Shown: positions 25,501-32,722 of the stretch, piece after piece
Numbering within the stretch: the stretch's first letter is position 1
Layout: the number at the start of each line of letters is the position of its first letter
Assembly (NCBI RefSeq): GCF_007743815.1
Contig: NZ_CP036265.1
Coordinates: 1,728,323-1,792,322 of the forward strand
Origin: Alienimonas californiensis
GTDB lineage: Bacteria > Planctomycetota > Planctomycetia > Planctomycetales > Planctomycetaceae
Direction of reading: 5' to 3'
DNA: 64,000 nucleotides
Notes under the pieces: model-generated
What the model saw: only the letters and a program-made list of their open reading frames with translations
Told to the model about the DNA's origin: nothing
The model's database searches: none
Program-made: the position numbers and the translations under genes

Positions 25501-27003
25501 GGCGGCGTGACGATCGCCGACGACCTCGCCGCCGTCTTCGCCCGATTGAACGACCAAGTGGTGAAGGTCCCCGCCCGCCTCGACGCCGCCGGCGTGCCCT
25601 CCTGGGACGACGAGCCGATCGTGCTGATCGACGGCGCCCAGGGCCCGGCCTCCAGCGGCGGCGATCAGGCCCTCACCATGCAGGGACGGCCTGGAATCGA
25701 TGCCTGGACGATCTGCACGAACGCCCCGGCGCCGTTCTCCAACCACGGCCTCGGCGGGGCGAAGGACGGCACGCCAATGTGGAGCTACCCCAGCCTGTGG
25801 CCCGGCCTGCACGCCAGCCACGAGGCCGCCGTGCCGGACCGCCCCGGCATGGTGATCGGCCACACCCGCCTGCTGGGCGGCTGGATCGCGCCCCCCACGC
25901 CGGAGAAGCCGGACGGCGAGCCGATGTTCGTCGTCAACGGCAATATGGGGAACGCCTACGCCTTCACCGCCGACGGGCTGTTCGTCGGCACGCTGTTCCA
26001 CGACGTCCGCACCCGCCCGGTGTGGGGCATGCCCAAGGCCGTCCGCGGGATGGACGTCACCGACGTCTCCCTGCACGACGAAAACTTCTGGCCCAGCGTC
26101 ACCCAGACCGCCGACGGCCACGTCTACCTCGTCGACGGCGCCCGCACGAGTCTGGTGCGAATTGACGGCCTCAATTCGATCCGCCGCCTGCCGGCGACCA
26201 CGCTGGAGGTCACCCCTGACGACCTGAACGCCGCCCGGGAGTGGTTCGCCGAGAACGAACGCCGCCGGCAGGCCGGGGCGATTCGCACCGTGGCGACGGT
26301 GCCGCTCTCCGCCACGCCGCCGCGGGTCGACGGCGACCTGTCCGACTGGCCCGCCGAGACGCGGTGGGCGGTGATCGACCGCCGCGGCACCAAGGCGAAC
26401 TTCAACAGCAATTCCCGCCCCTACGAGGCCGACGCCGCCGTCCGCCTCGCCGACGGCGCCCTGTTCGCCGCCTACCGCACCGGCGAGAAGGACCTGTTGA
26501 AGAACGCCGGCGGCTCGCCGACCTCCCTCTTTAAAACCGGCGGGGCGCTGGACCTGATGCTCGCCGCCGCGAACGAAGACGACCCGACCGCCGACCGCCC
26601 CGTGAAACAGGGCGATCTGCGGTTACTCGTCACCCGGGTGGAGGGCGAGACGCGGGCCGTGCTGTACCGCGGCGTGGTGTCCGGCACGACGGAGCCGGTC
26701 GGCTTCAGCAGCCCGTGGCGGACGATCACGCTGGACGCGGTGACCGACGTCAGCGACGCGGTGGACCTCGCCGACGACGGGGCCGGCAATTTTGAGGTGC
26801 GGGTTCCGCTGGACCTGCTCGGCTGGACCCCGCAGCCCGGCGAGACCTACCGCGGCGACCTCGGCCTGCTCCGCGGCAACGGCCGCGAGACGGTGCAGCG
26901 GGTCTACTGGTCGAACAAAGCGACCGCCATCACCAGCGACGTCCCCAGCGAAGCCGAGATGCAGCCCTCCCTGTGGGGGCGTTGGGAAATCACGGCGGAG
27001 TGA
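22540..27003 (+). CDS. Very large secreted multidomain protein (FlgD-Ig, NHL-like propeller, CBM9-like)
   Basis: 1487 residues from GTG 22540. A signal peptide covers about residues 1-28. A discoidin-like (F5/8 type) region with the start N-L-A-P-Q-A-T-A-T lies at about 215-370. A FlgD Ig-like domain lies at about 395-485 (F-S-L-K-K-P-G-V-V-T-L-V-I-E-D, W-W-D-G-S-D-D). A long beta-propeller with NHL-like pieces follows at about 600-1230 (H-P-H-G-L-A-M-D-S-R-G-R-V-W-V-A-E-R). A C-terminal CBM9-like domain starts at about 1262 (V-D-G-D-L-S-D-W-P). The layout suits polysaccharide binding or degradation at the surface. No catalytic site is recognised. It is a single gene between lpxB and a family A repeat. 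Confidence 0.88.
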   Translation: MSNLFLSKSLVPWLIGAGLAAIAAPTGAAEPPVPAAFVTPITRDALDAAAFAQWVDGDETPLAPGEGQNGPADVVWTRDGQPHWRGVTFGGQLTPGSRHLRIGLNEPVAVGAVLARGGGRLSVLKADAPYPGDLSDDAQWVPAERLIPGDGGSGGSGEGAAVTAGTAEATRDAFAWWVLPPGTTTRALRFTRVASPIETDPAGWLGGACVLSERVTNLAPQATATADGRPEAAGLVLDGQHNDWRAWSNAELNNNADPVVSADRPETLTAAWSRPVQLNGVALLWSGFGAVTVEAFAGGPHDPVDGAADALWRPVASADDVDAFYPKPLGPNWIAFDAPVETRALRLRITAPSTGTHGHLDRHINDGRRVWLGELAALTELGDAPLSSVLPPPAEESRPPIPVRFSLKKPGVVTLVIEDEAGRRVRNLVAETPFEAGEHTVWWDGSDDLARDLDAPEHGLYHIPVRPVAPGTYTVRGLVRDPLALKYEMSVYSAGKPPWRTADDTGYWMTNHTPPGAATFVPGARTADGQPLIFLGAYVSEGGHGLQWVREDGVKVGGQGHVGGSWVGAPTLATDLGPKHIPDDLCYVASIWEGVLSIDAKTKTFADRNVVKLKLGDDPLIKEQNAKDAAVEELKGFDGGRQEFVLMDVAARDGRMVLSFPRQNELRVFDLNTGEQTGAVPLKAPRGVCFDEQGRLLALGGDRMLRSAWTGEAADVKWEDVGADGLEDPRMLTTDDAGRILVSDLGAAHQVKAFGPNGAFLKAIGTPGAPAVGPYDPTHMNHPHGLAMDSRGRVWVAERDFQPKRVSVWEPRFDQPGAAALVQAFYGPTEYGGGGTLDPLDKSRFYYKGMEFRLDWETGEDQLVRVFNRPPEWMHSHYGPFSPDTPLYPTGDPSERYFTSCYTTSPTGGWPAAFVWKDEPQQVRAVGGLGSAQHWDLLKTEPFAARWPEGVDPQGPSHQNSALFRWSDRSGDGVPQPEEVEIRPGQCGGVTIADDLAAVFARLNDQVVKVPARLDAAGVPSWDDEPIVLIDGAQGPASSGGDQALTMQGRPGIDAWTICTNAPAPFSNHGLGGAKDGTPMWSYPSLWPGLHASHEAAVPDRPGMVIGHTRLLGGWIAPPTPEKPDGEPMFVVNGNMGNAYAFTADGLFVGTLFHDVRTRPVWGMPKAVRGMDVTDVSLHDENFWPSVTQTADGHVYLVDGARTSLVRIDGLNSIRRLPATTLEVTPDDLNAAREWFAENERRRQAGAIRTVATVPLSATPPRVDGDLSDWPAETRWAVIDRRGTKANFNSNSRPYEADAAVRLADGALFAAYRTGEKDLLKNAGGSPTSLFKTGGALDLMLAAANEDDPTADRPVKQGDLRLLVTRVEGETRAVLYRGVVSGTTEPVGFSSPWRTITLDAVTDVSDAVDLADDGAGNFEVRVPLDLLGWTPQPGETYRGDLGLLRGNGRETVQRVYWSNKATAITSDVPSEAEMQPSLWGRWEITAE

Positions 27004-27018
27004 CGCCGGCGCGTTCGT

Positions 27019-27192
27019 CCCCCCTCTCCCTTGAGGGAGAGGGGCCGGGGGTGAGGGTGACGAGCGGTTCACCCGTTCCCGTTCTCTGCCGTGACAGACC
27101 GGCCGGCGGACGAGCGGACGGACAGTGAACGGCATGCGGGAATCACTGCCCCCTCACCCCCGACCCCTCTCCCCCAAAAGGGGGGCGAGGGG
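27019..27192. repeat. Family A MITE-like element, full copy 2 (inverted orientation)
   Basis: About 174 bp in the opposite orientation to copies 1, 3 and 4. It begins CCCCTCTCCCTTGAGGGAGA...GGGGCCGGGGGTGAGGG and ends CCCTCACCCCCGACCCCTCT...AAAAGGGGGGCGAGGGG. The interior GTTCACCCGTTCCCGTTCTC and GTGAACGGCATGCGGGAATC matches the other copies as reverse complement. Confidence 0.88.
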
Positions 27193-27289
27193 AGCCCCGT
27201 CGTTGTCGCCCCTACGGATCGCCCCGGTGCCGATCCGGCCGCCCGGCGATAGGGTGCCGGTTCAATCATTCATCCTTCGAGCCGCCCCG

Positions 27290-28159
27290 ATGACCCCGAC
27301 CGATCAGCCCACCCCGCCGTTCGAACCGCAGCACCAGGAGTGGCCGGGGTTGGATTCGAAAATGTCCCCCCGCCCCCGGCACGCCGGGTCCGCCTATAAA
27401 CCGGCCGACAAGCTGCTAGGCAAAAAGGCCCTCGTCACCGGCGGGGACAGCGGCATCGGCCGGGCGGTGGTCACGCTGTTCGCCAAGGAGGGGGCCGACG
27501 TGGCGATCGTTTATACCCCGCAGGAACAGTCCGACGCCGACGAGGTGAAGGCCGAGGTCGAGGCGATCGGCCGCCAGTGCATCCTCATCCCCGGCGATCT
27601 GGCCGAGGAGCCGTTCTGCCGACAGGCCGTGCAGACCGCCGTCGACGGGCTGGGGGGGCTCGATATCCTCGTCAATAACGCCTCCGTGATGTTCATGTCC
27701 GACAGCATCGAGGAACTGCCGGACGAACAGTTCGAGCGGGTCTTCAAGGTAAACGTCTTCGGCTACTTCCGCATGATCAAAGCGGCGGCGAAGCACCTGG
27801 AAAAGACCGGCGGCTGCGTGATTAACACCGGCTCGATCGCCGGGATGATGCCCTTCGCCAGCGGCCCGGACTACGGCGCCAGCAAGGCCGCCGAGCACAG
27901 TCTGACCTGGAGTCTTTCCAAGCAACTCCTGAAGCGGGGCATCCGGGTAAACGCGGTGGCCCCCGGCCCGGTCTGGACCCCTCTGAACGCCCAGGCCCGC
28001 CCCGCCGAGGGCATGGCGACCTACGCCAAAGAAAGCCCGATGGGCCGCCCCGCCCAACCGGAGGAACTCGCCCCGGCGTACGTCTACCTCGCCAGCGCCG
28101 CCGACAGCGGCTACGTCACCGGCGAAATCGTCAAAGTCTGCGGCGGGGAGGCGGTATAG
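27290..28159 (+). CDS. Short-chain dehydrogenase/reductase (YghA / GSP39-like)
   Basis: 289 residues with a 40-residue N-terminal extension before the Rossmann fold, as in general stress protein 39 / YghA-type SDRs. The cofactor motif is T50-G-G-D-S-G-I-G57, then N-N-A-S near 129-132. The catalytic set is S182, Y195 and K199 in Y-G-A-S-K. The substrate is unknown; such enzymes reduce aldehydes or alcohols with NAD(P)H, often under stress. ATG 27290 matches the extension of the family. It converges on the small gene at 28252 across a palindrome. Confidence 0.92.
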   Translation: MTPTDQPTPPFEPQHQEWPGLDSKMSPRPRHAGSAYKPADKLLGKKALVTGGDSGIGRAVVTLFAKEGADVAIVYTPQEQSDADEVKAEVEAIGRQCILIPGDLAEEPFCRQAVQTAVDGLGGLDILVNNASVMFMSDSIEELPDEQFERVFKVNVFGYFRMIKAAAKHLEKTGGCVINTGSIAGMMPFASGPDYGASKAAEHSLTWSLSKQLLKRGIRVNAVAPGPVWTPLNAQARPAEGMATYAKESPMGRPAQPEELAPAYVYLASAADSGYVTGEIVKVCGGEAV

Positions 28160-28171
28160 GCGGAGAAGTTC

Positions 28172-28243
28172 CAAGACCAAGAAATCAAGAACCAAACTCG
28201 GCATTCGCCGATCGCTCGTCTTGGTTCTTGATTTCTTGGTCTT
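28172..28243. repeat. Family G palindrome
   Basis: Perfect 24-bp arms CAAGACCAAGAAATCAAGAA.. (28172-28195) and ..TTCTTGATTTCTTGGTCTTG (28220-28243) with a 24-nt loop. Its low GC stands out sharply from its surroundings. It lies between convergent genes at 28159 and 28252; a diverged half is at 17066. Confidence 0.92.
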
Positions 28244-28251
28244 GAAGTTTT

Positions 28252-28467
28252 CTACCCCACCCGCCGGTGCAGCACGGGCGGCTTTTCGCCGGTTTCGCGG
28301 AAGCGTTTCGCCCAGTCCGGCTCCGGCACCTCGTTCCCGTCGGCGTCCTCCCAGACGCAGCGGCCGTCCTTCCAGAACACCAGCGGGATGCCGGTCATGC
28401 GGCTCTCCCGCCGGGCGTGCTCCGTCGCGGCGAGGCCGGCCGCGGCGACCTTCGACTGATCCCGCAT
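28252..28467 (-). CDS. Small protein paired with zeta-toxin-like kinase
   Basis: 71 residues from ATG 28467, 28 bp after the kinase stop. It has an amphipathic N-terminal helix (A-A-A-G-L-A-A-T-E-H-A-R-R-E-S-R) and then T-G-I-P-L-V-F-W-K-D-G-R-C-V-W-E, a pattern I associate with small partners of zeta-like kinase genes. An antitoxin or stabilising role is possible. Unlike epsilon antitoxins it is encoded downstream, and it lacks the epsilon helix-bundle length. The function is inferred from position only. Confidence 0.7.
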   Translation of the reverse strand: MRDQSKVAAAGLAATEHARRESRMTGIPLVFWKDGRCVWEDADGNEVPEPDWAKRFRETGEKPPVLHRRVG

Positions 28468-28495
28468 CACGGCGCCGGCGTCGACCCGGCCGTTC

Positions 28496-29125
28496 TCAAC
28501 CGGCCGCGGGCGGCCGTTCGTCGTCCCGCTCAGGGAGGTCGTACCGTTCGCGGAGGGCATACCAGAGATCCGAGCGGAAAAGGGTCGGCGACGCCTCGCC
28601 CGACCCGGAGGCCACCGGGTCGAGTGGAACGGCGCCGCTATTATCGTACAGGGTCCAGTCGTCCGCGAGGGGGCGGTACAGCCGGAAAAAGTTCTGGATC
28701 GTCGCGTTGTGCCTTCGTCGCAGCGTCTCCGGCGGGATGTCGTGTCCCCCGGCGGCGACCCGCCGCGAGACGCGTTCCATCGAAAACTCCGCGGCCGGCA
28801 CCGACAGGAAGAACAGCGTGACCTGATATCCGGCCGCTCGCATCCCCTGCAGCCGCTTCGCCAGCGTGCGGCCGGAGAGCGTCGTTTCGACGGCGAAGTC
28901 CAGCCGATCGCGGACGTACTCGTCCATCGCCTCCAGCAAAATGCGGCCGGCGGCGAACGCTTCGGCGTCCGGGTCGAAGCCGCTCAGGCCGCGGGCGATG
29001 GTGTCGGCGTTGAGGAACCGCGTCAGCCGCAGGGCGTCCGGCAATAAATAGGCCGCCGCCGTGCTCTTGCCGGCCCCGTTCGGGCCGGCGAGCACGACGC
29101 ACTGCGGGGGGAACTCGTCCGCCAT
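28496..29125 (-). CDS. Zeta-toxin family P-loop kinase
   Basis: 209 residues. Walker A is G14-P-N-G-A-G-K-S-T22, followed by L-N-A-D-T-I-A-R-G-L and F-A-V-E-T-T-L-S-G-R-T-L, typical of the zeta/UDP-GlcNAc kinase-like group. A basic lid segment is R-V-S-R-R-V-A-A-G-G-H-D-I-P-P-E-T-L-R-R-R. Zeta toxins phosphorylate UDP-N-acetylglucosamine and block wall synthesis; many chromosomal homologues have other or unknown targets. The pairing with the small downstream gene suggests a toxin-antitoxin-like or regulatory pair. Length matches short chromosomal members. Confidence 0.87.
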   Translation of the reverse strand: MADEFPPQCVVLAGPNGAGKSTAAAYLLPDALRLTRFLNADTIARGLSGFDPDAEAFAAGRILLEAMDEYVRDRLDFAVETTLSGRTLAKRLQGMRAAGYQVTLFFLSVPAAEFSMERVSRRVAAGGHDIPPETLRRRHNATIQNFFRLYRPLADDWTLYDNSGAVPLDPVASGSGEASPTLFRSDLWYALRERYDLPERDDERPPAAG

Positions 29126-29147
29126 GCCGGCAGGTTAGCGCCGCCGT

Positions 29148-29939
29148 TCAAAAACAACTCTTCACCACCCCGCCGTCGACCCGCACCGCGGCGCCGGTGG
29201 TGGCGCTGGCCAGGGGGCTGGCCAGATACGCCACCAAGGAGGCCACCTCCGCCGGCTCGGCGAAGCGTTTGATGAGGGACGTCGGCCGGTTCTTTTCAAA
29301 GAACTCTCTTTCGACCTCCGCCTCGGATTTGTCCTCGCCGTCGCTCAGGGAGGCGACGAAATCCTCCACGCCGCGGGACATCGTCGGACCGGGCAGCACG
29401 CTGTTCACGGTGATCCCCGTGCCGGCGACGATCTCCGCCAGGCCGCGGGAGACGGCGAGCTGGGCCGTCTTCGTCATGCCGTAATGAATCATCTCCGCGG
29501 GGATTTGGACGCCGCTTTCGCTGGAGATGAAAAGAATGCGGCCCCAGTCGTTCCGCCGCATGCCGGGCAGATACAGCCGGGCCAGCCGCACCCCGCTGAG
29601 CACGTTCACCTGAAAGAACCGGGTCCAGTCGTCGTCGGTGATTTTTTCGAAGGGCGTCGCCTCGAAGATGCCGAGGTTATTAATGAGGACGTCGACGGCG
29701 GGGTGGGTGTCGAACAGTTCCTCCGCGGCCGCGGCGGTGGAGAGGTCGCCGGCGAACCCGAGGACGGTGCCGCCGGTATGTTCGGTCAGTTCGTCGACGG
29801 CGGCGTCCACGGAGTCCTGCGAACGGCCGTTGATGATCGTCGTCGCCCCCTCCCGGGCCAGCCGGGCGGCGATCGCCCGGCCGATCCCGGCGGTGCTGCC
29901 GGTGACGAGGGCGGTCTTGTCGGAGAGTTGCAGGTCCAT
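29148..29939 (-). CDS. Short-chain dehydrogenase/reductase
   Basis: 263 residues, classical SDR. T13-G-S-T-A-G-I-G20 forms the nucleotide site, N-N-L-G at 87-90 replaces the usual N-N-A-G, and S140, Y153 and K157 are the catalytic residues. N-T-V-L-P-G-P-T-type sequence follows (N-S-V-L-P-G-P-T). The region at 195-220 is extended and acidic. It lies 22 bp upstream of the zeta-like kinase on the same strand, so co-transcription is possible. The substrate cannot be told. Confidence 0.92.
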   Translation of the reverse strand: MDLQLSDKTALVTGSTAGIGRAIAARLAREGATTIINGRSQDSVDAAVDELTEHTGGTVLGFAGDLSTAAAAEELFDTHPAVDVLINNLGIFEATPFEKITDDDWTRFFQVNVLSGVRLARLYLPGMRRNDWGRILFISSESGVQIPAEMIHYGMTKTAQLAVSRGLAEIVAGTGITVNSVLPGPTMSRGVEDFVASLSDGEDKSEAEVEREFFEKNRPTSLIKRFAEPAEVASLVAYLASPLASATTGAAVRVDGGVVKSCF

Positions 29940-30053
29940 CGGGGATGCGGGGGCGGGAGACGGGGCGGGGACGTCCCATGCTACGGCCCCGGCTCCCCCC
30001 GTCCGCCCCCGGGGCCGCCCCCGGCGCAGAGCGGCCCGCCGGGAACGGCCGCG

Positions 30054-32243
30054 TCAGGGGGCGAGGACGAACTGGCGGACGACCCGCGGCAGGTTGCCGG
30101 GGACCTCCTGCTGCGAGGCGAAGACCTGTTGGAACCGGCCCTCCGGGTCGATCAGGATGCGGGTGGGCATCCGCTGCACGCCGTAGGCCCGCTGCACGGC
30201 GCCGTCGGCGTCGCGGAGCGTCAGACCGACCGCGGGTTGCTTCGCGAGGACCTCGGCAATGCGGTCCGCGGAGTCCGAGGCGTGATGCACGTTCACGACG
30301 GTCAGCCGGTCGGCGAACGCCCGGCCGACGGCCCGCACCTCCGCCTCCGCGGCGTCCCAGCGGTAGGACCCGGTGGCGGTGAAGTTCAGCAGAACCCACT
30401 GCCCCCGCAACGCCTCCAGCGTCACCGGGCCGTCCGCCGGCGAGCCGTCCGGGGCGAAGACCTCCGCGGCCGGCAGTTCGGGGACCGGGTCGTCCTGGAA
30501 GAAGCGGCCGGAGAAGGCGTGCTGGGACCAGTGGCCGGTGGCGTCGGGCGGCGGCAGGATCGGCTGCGGTTCGAGCCGCAGGGTCGTCGGCTCCGGCGTG
30601 GCGCCGGGGACGATCCGGACCTTCGCCGTGCCTTCGAACGGCCTCGTCGGGTCGAACGCGACGATTTCCACGGCGACCGACTCCCCCGGCGGGACGGCCT
30701 GTTCCCGCAAGAAGCGGAGCGGCTGCGTTTGCAGGGCGAAGCGGCCCTCGGCGTCGGCAACCGTCGCCGGGGCCGTGAGCAGGCTGGAGCCCGTCGTCCA
30801 CACGACCGCCCCGGGGACCGGCTCGCCGTCCGGGGTCGTCACCGTGCCCGTCAGCTCCGGGGCCGACGCCAGCGGCACGTCGCCCAGGTCCAGCCCCCCG
30901 GGCGGCACGTCCCGCTCCAGCAAAGTGGGGATCAGGGGAGAACGGCCGCGGCCCTCGGCGACCAGCCGCACCCGCCCGACCGGCACGTCCACGGCGAAGT
31001 GACCGTCCTCCTCGGCCGTCGCCCGGGAGCGCTCCGCCCGGACCCTCATCCAGCCCGGCCCCGCCGCGCCCACATAGCGCCGCCCGTCGGTCGCGGGGAT
31101 GTAGGCCTCGACCGTGAAATGATCAGACTGCCCGCCCCGCGGCTCGCCGGTGGCGGGGTCGACCAGCCGGCCAGTCACGGTCCCGCGTCGCAGGGCCTTG
31201 ACCTGCTTCGCCTCCCGCTCACCGGGGTCCAGGACGGCCGTGACGGACGACGGGGCGAAGATGAGGTCCGGGTGCGTGACGGTCACCTCGACGCCGAAGT
31301 CCTCCGGCTCCAACGCCTCGTTCGTGGCGCCCGGCCGCCAGTATTGGACCGGCGTCTCGACCTCCGGCCCGCTCGCCGGGACCTTCAGGACGAGGACGCC
31401 CGACCCGTCAGGCTTCAAATTCAGCGAGCGGCGTTCGTCGATCGGCGGATCGACGGTCACCCGGCCGTGGCCGCGGACCTCCACCCGGTAGCCGTCGCGG
31501 GGCAGCGGGGCGGCGCCCTCGCCGGGGACGACCCTCACCTCGAACAGCCCGGCCCGCCGCACGACGACGGGGTGCGGGTCGGCCGCCACGTCCGCCGCGG
31601 GGACGACGAACGCGTCGCTGATCTGCCGGTGCTGGTCGGGCGGATCGAAGGTCGCCCGGAGTTCCTCGCCGACGGGCAGGTTGGGGGTCGTCAGCCGGCC
31701 GTCGGCGTCGGAGGCCGGCCAGTCCGACCCGGCGGCGGCGGCCCACTCCTTCAGGAGGATGAACCGCTCCATGCCCTCCCCGCCCGTCACCGACCGCGGG
31801 ACGACGCCCGCCACGGGGGCGCCGTCCGCGTCGGTGAAGCGCAGCGCCCGCCGCCCGCTGGGGGCCATGACGAGTTTCGAATCAAACCTCCTCTCGCTTT
31901 CGGGCAGCAGAATCACGTGCGCGTTTCCCACGGCCCCGTCTGGCCCCTCCGCGACCAGCCAGACGAGTTGCCTGTGCGGATGCGGCAGCCCGCGGAGGAC
32001 GTACCGGCCGTCGGCGTCCGTCATCCCGGAGACCGACGGCGGCGGCCCGTCGTTCTGCGCCCAGCCCACGACCGTCACTCGCACCCCGGCGGCCGGCTGC
32101 CCGTCGGCGGTGCGGGCCGTGCCGGTGACCGTGAGGACGTCCGCCGCGGCGTCGGCGTCGGGTTGGGCGTCTGGAACGCTCGCGGCGTCGGCCGGCGGGG
32201 CGACCGCCAGCAGGGAGGCCCACAGCAACGGCGAGAGGAGCAT
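30054..32243 (-). CDS. Secreted carboxypeptidase-regulatory-like / thioredoxin-fold protein without active cysteines
   Basis: 729 residues. A signal peptide covers about residues 1-21. Several Ig-like carboxypeptidase-regulatory domains follow (G-T-A-R-T-A-D-G-Q-P-A-A-G-V-R-V near 40-55, V-T-T-P-D-G-E-P-V-P-G-A-V-V near 470). A C-terminal TlpA/AhpC-like thioredoxin fold occupies about residues 590-729 (L-R-G-Q-W-V-L-L-N-F-T-A-T-G-S-Y, Y-G-V-Q-R-M-P-T-R-I-L-I-D-P-E-G). The position of the C-x-x-C pair reads T-G-S-Y, so it cannot act as a classical thiol oxidoreductase. This architecture is common in planctomycetes; its role is unknown. ATG 32243 has AAGGA upstream. Confidence 0.88.
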   Translation of the reverse strand: MLLSPLLWASLLAVAPPADAASVPDAQPDADAAADVLTVTGTARTADGQPAAGVRVTVVGWAQNDGPPPSVSGMTDADGRYVLRGLPHPHRQLVWLVAEGPDGAVGNAHVILLPESERRFDSKLVMAPSGRRALRFTDADGAPVAGVVPRSVTGGEGMERFILLKEWAAAAGSDWPASDADGRLTTPNLPVGEELRATFDPPDQHRQISDAFVVPAADVAADPHPVVVRRAGLFEVRVVPGEGAAPLPRDGYRVEVRGHGRVTVDPPIDERRSLNLKPDGSGVLVLKVPASGPEVETPVQYWRPGATNEALEPEDFGVEVTVTHPDLIFAPSSVTAVLDPGEREAKQVKALRRGTVTGRLVDPATGEPRGGQSDHFTVEAYIPATDGRRYVGAAGPGWMRVRAERSRATAEEDGHFAVDVPVGRVRLVAEGRGRSPLIPTLLERDVPPGGLDLGDVPLASAPELTGTVTTPDGEPVPGAVVWTTGSSLLTAPATVADAEGRFALQTQPLRFLREQAVPPGESVAVEIVAFDPTRPFEGTAKVRIVPGATPEPTTLRLEPQPILPPPDATGHWSQHAFSGRFFQDDPVPELPAAEVFAPDGSPADGPVTLEALRGQWVLLNFTATGSYRWDAAEAEVRAVGRAFADRLTVVNVHHASDSADRIAEVLAKQPAVGLTLRDADGAVQRAYGVQRMPTRILIDPEGRFQQVFASQQEVPGNLPRVVRQFVLAP

Positions 32244-32351
32244 CCGTGAATCCTTGGGCAGGGTTCGGAGGCGATCGAACGACCGGGCGGGAGCCCGCCG
32301 GCATCAATCCTCCCCGATCCGACCCGCCCCCGCCACCCCCCGCCGCGGCAC

Positions 32352-32618
<267 letters not shown>

Positions 32619-32722
32619 GGAAAGGCTCCGGGGGTTAGGATGCAGGCGGACCGACGGTCGGCCCGCTGTGCCGATGCCCGCACGGCTCCGCCGGCGGACA
32701 CGCCCGCCGAAAAATTCCTCAC

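Noticed and set aside
29484..32249. 921-residue plus-strand open frame over the SDR and thioredoxin-like genes
   Set aside because: It spans two genes with recognisable domains on the other strand and is itself composed of Arg/Gly-rich low-complexity sequence.
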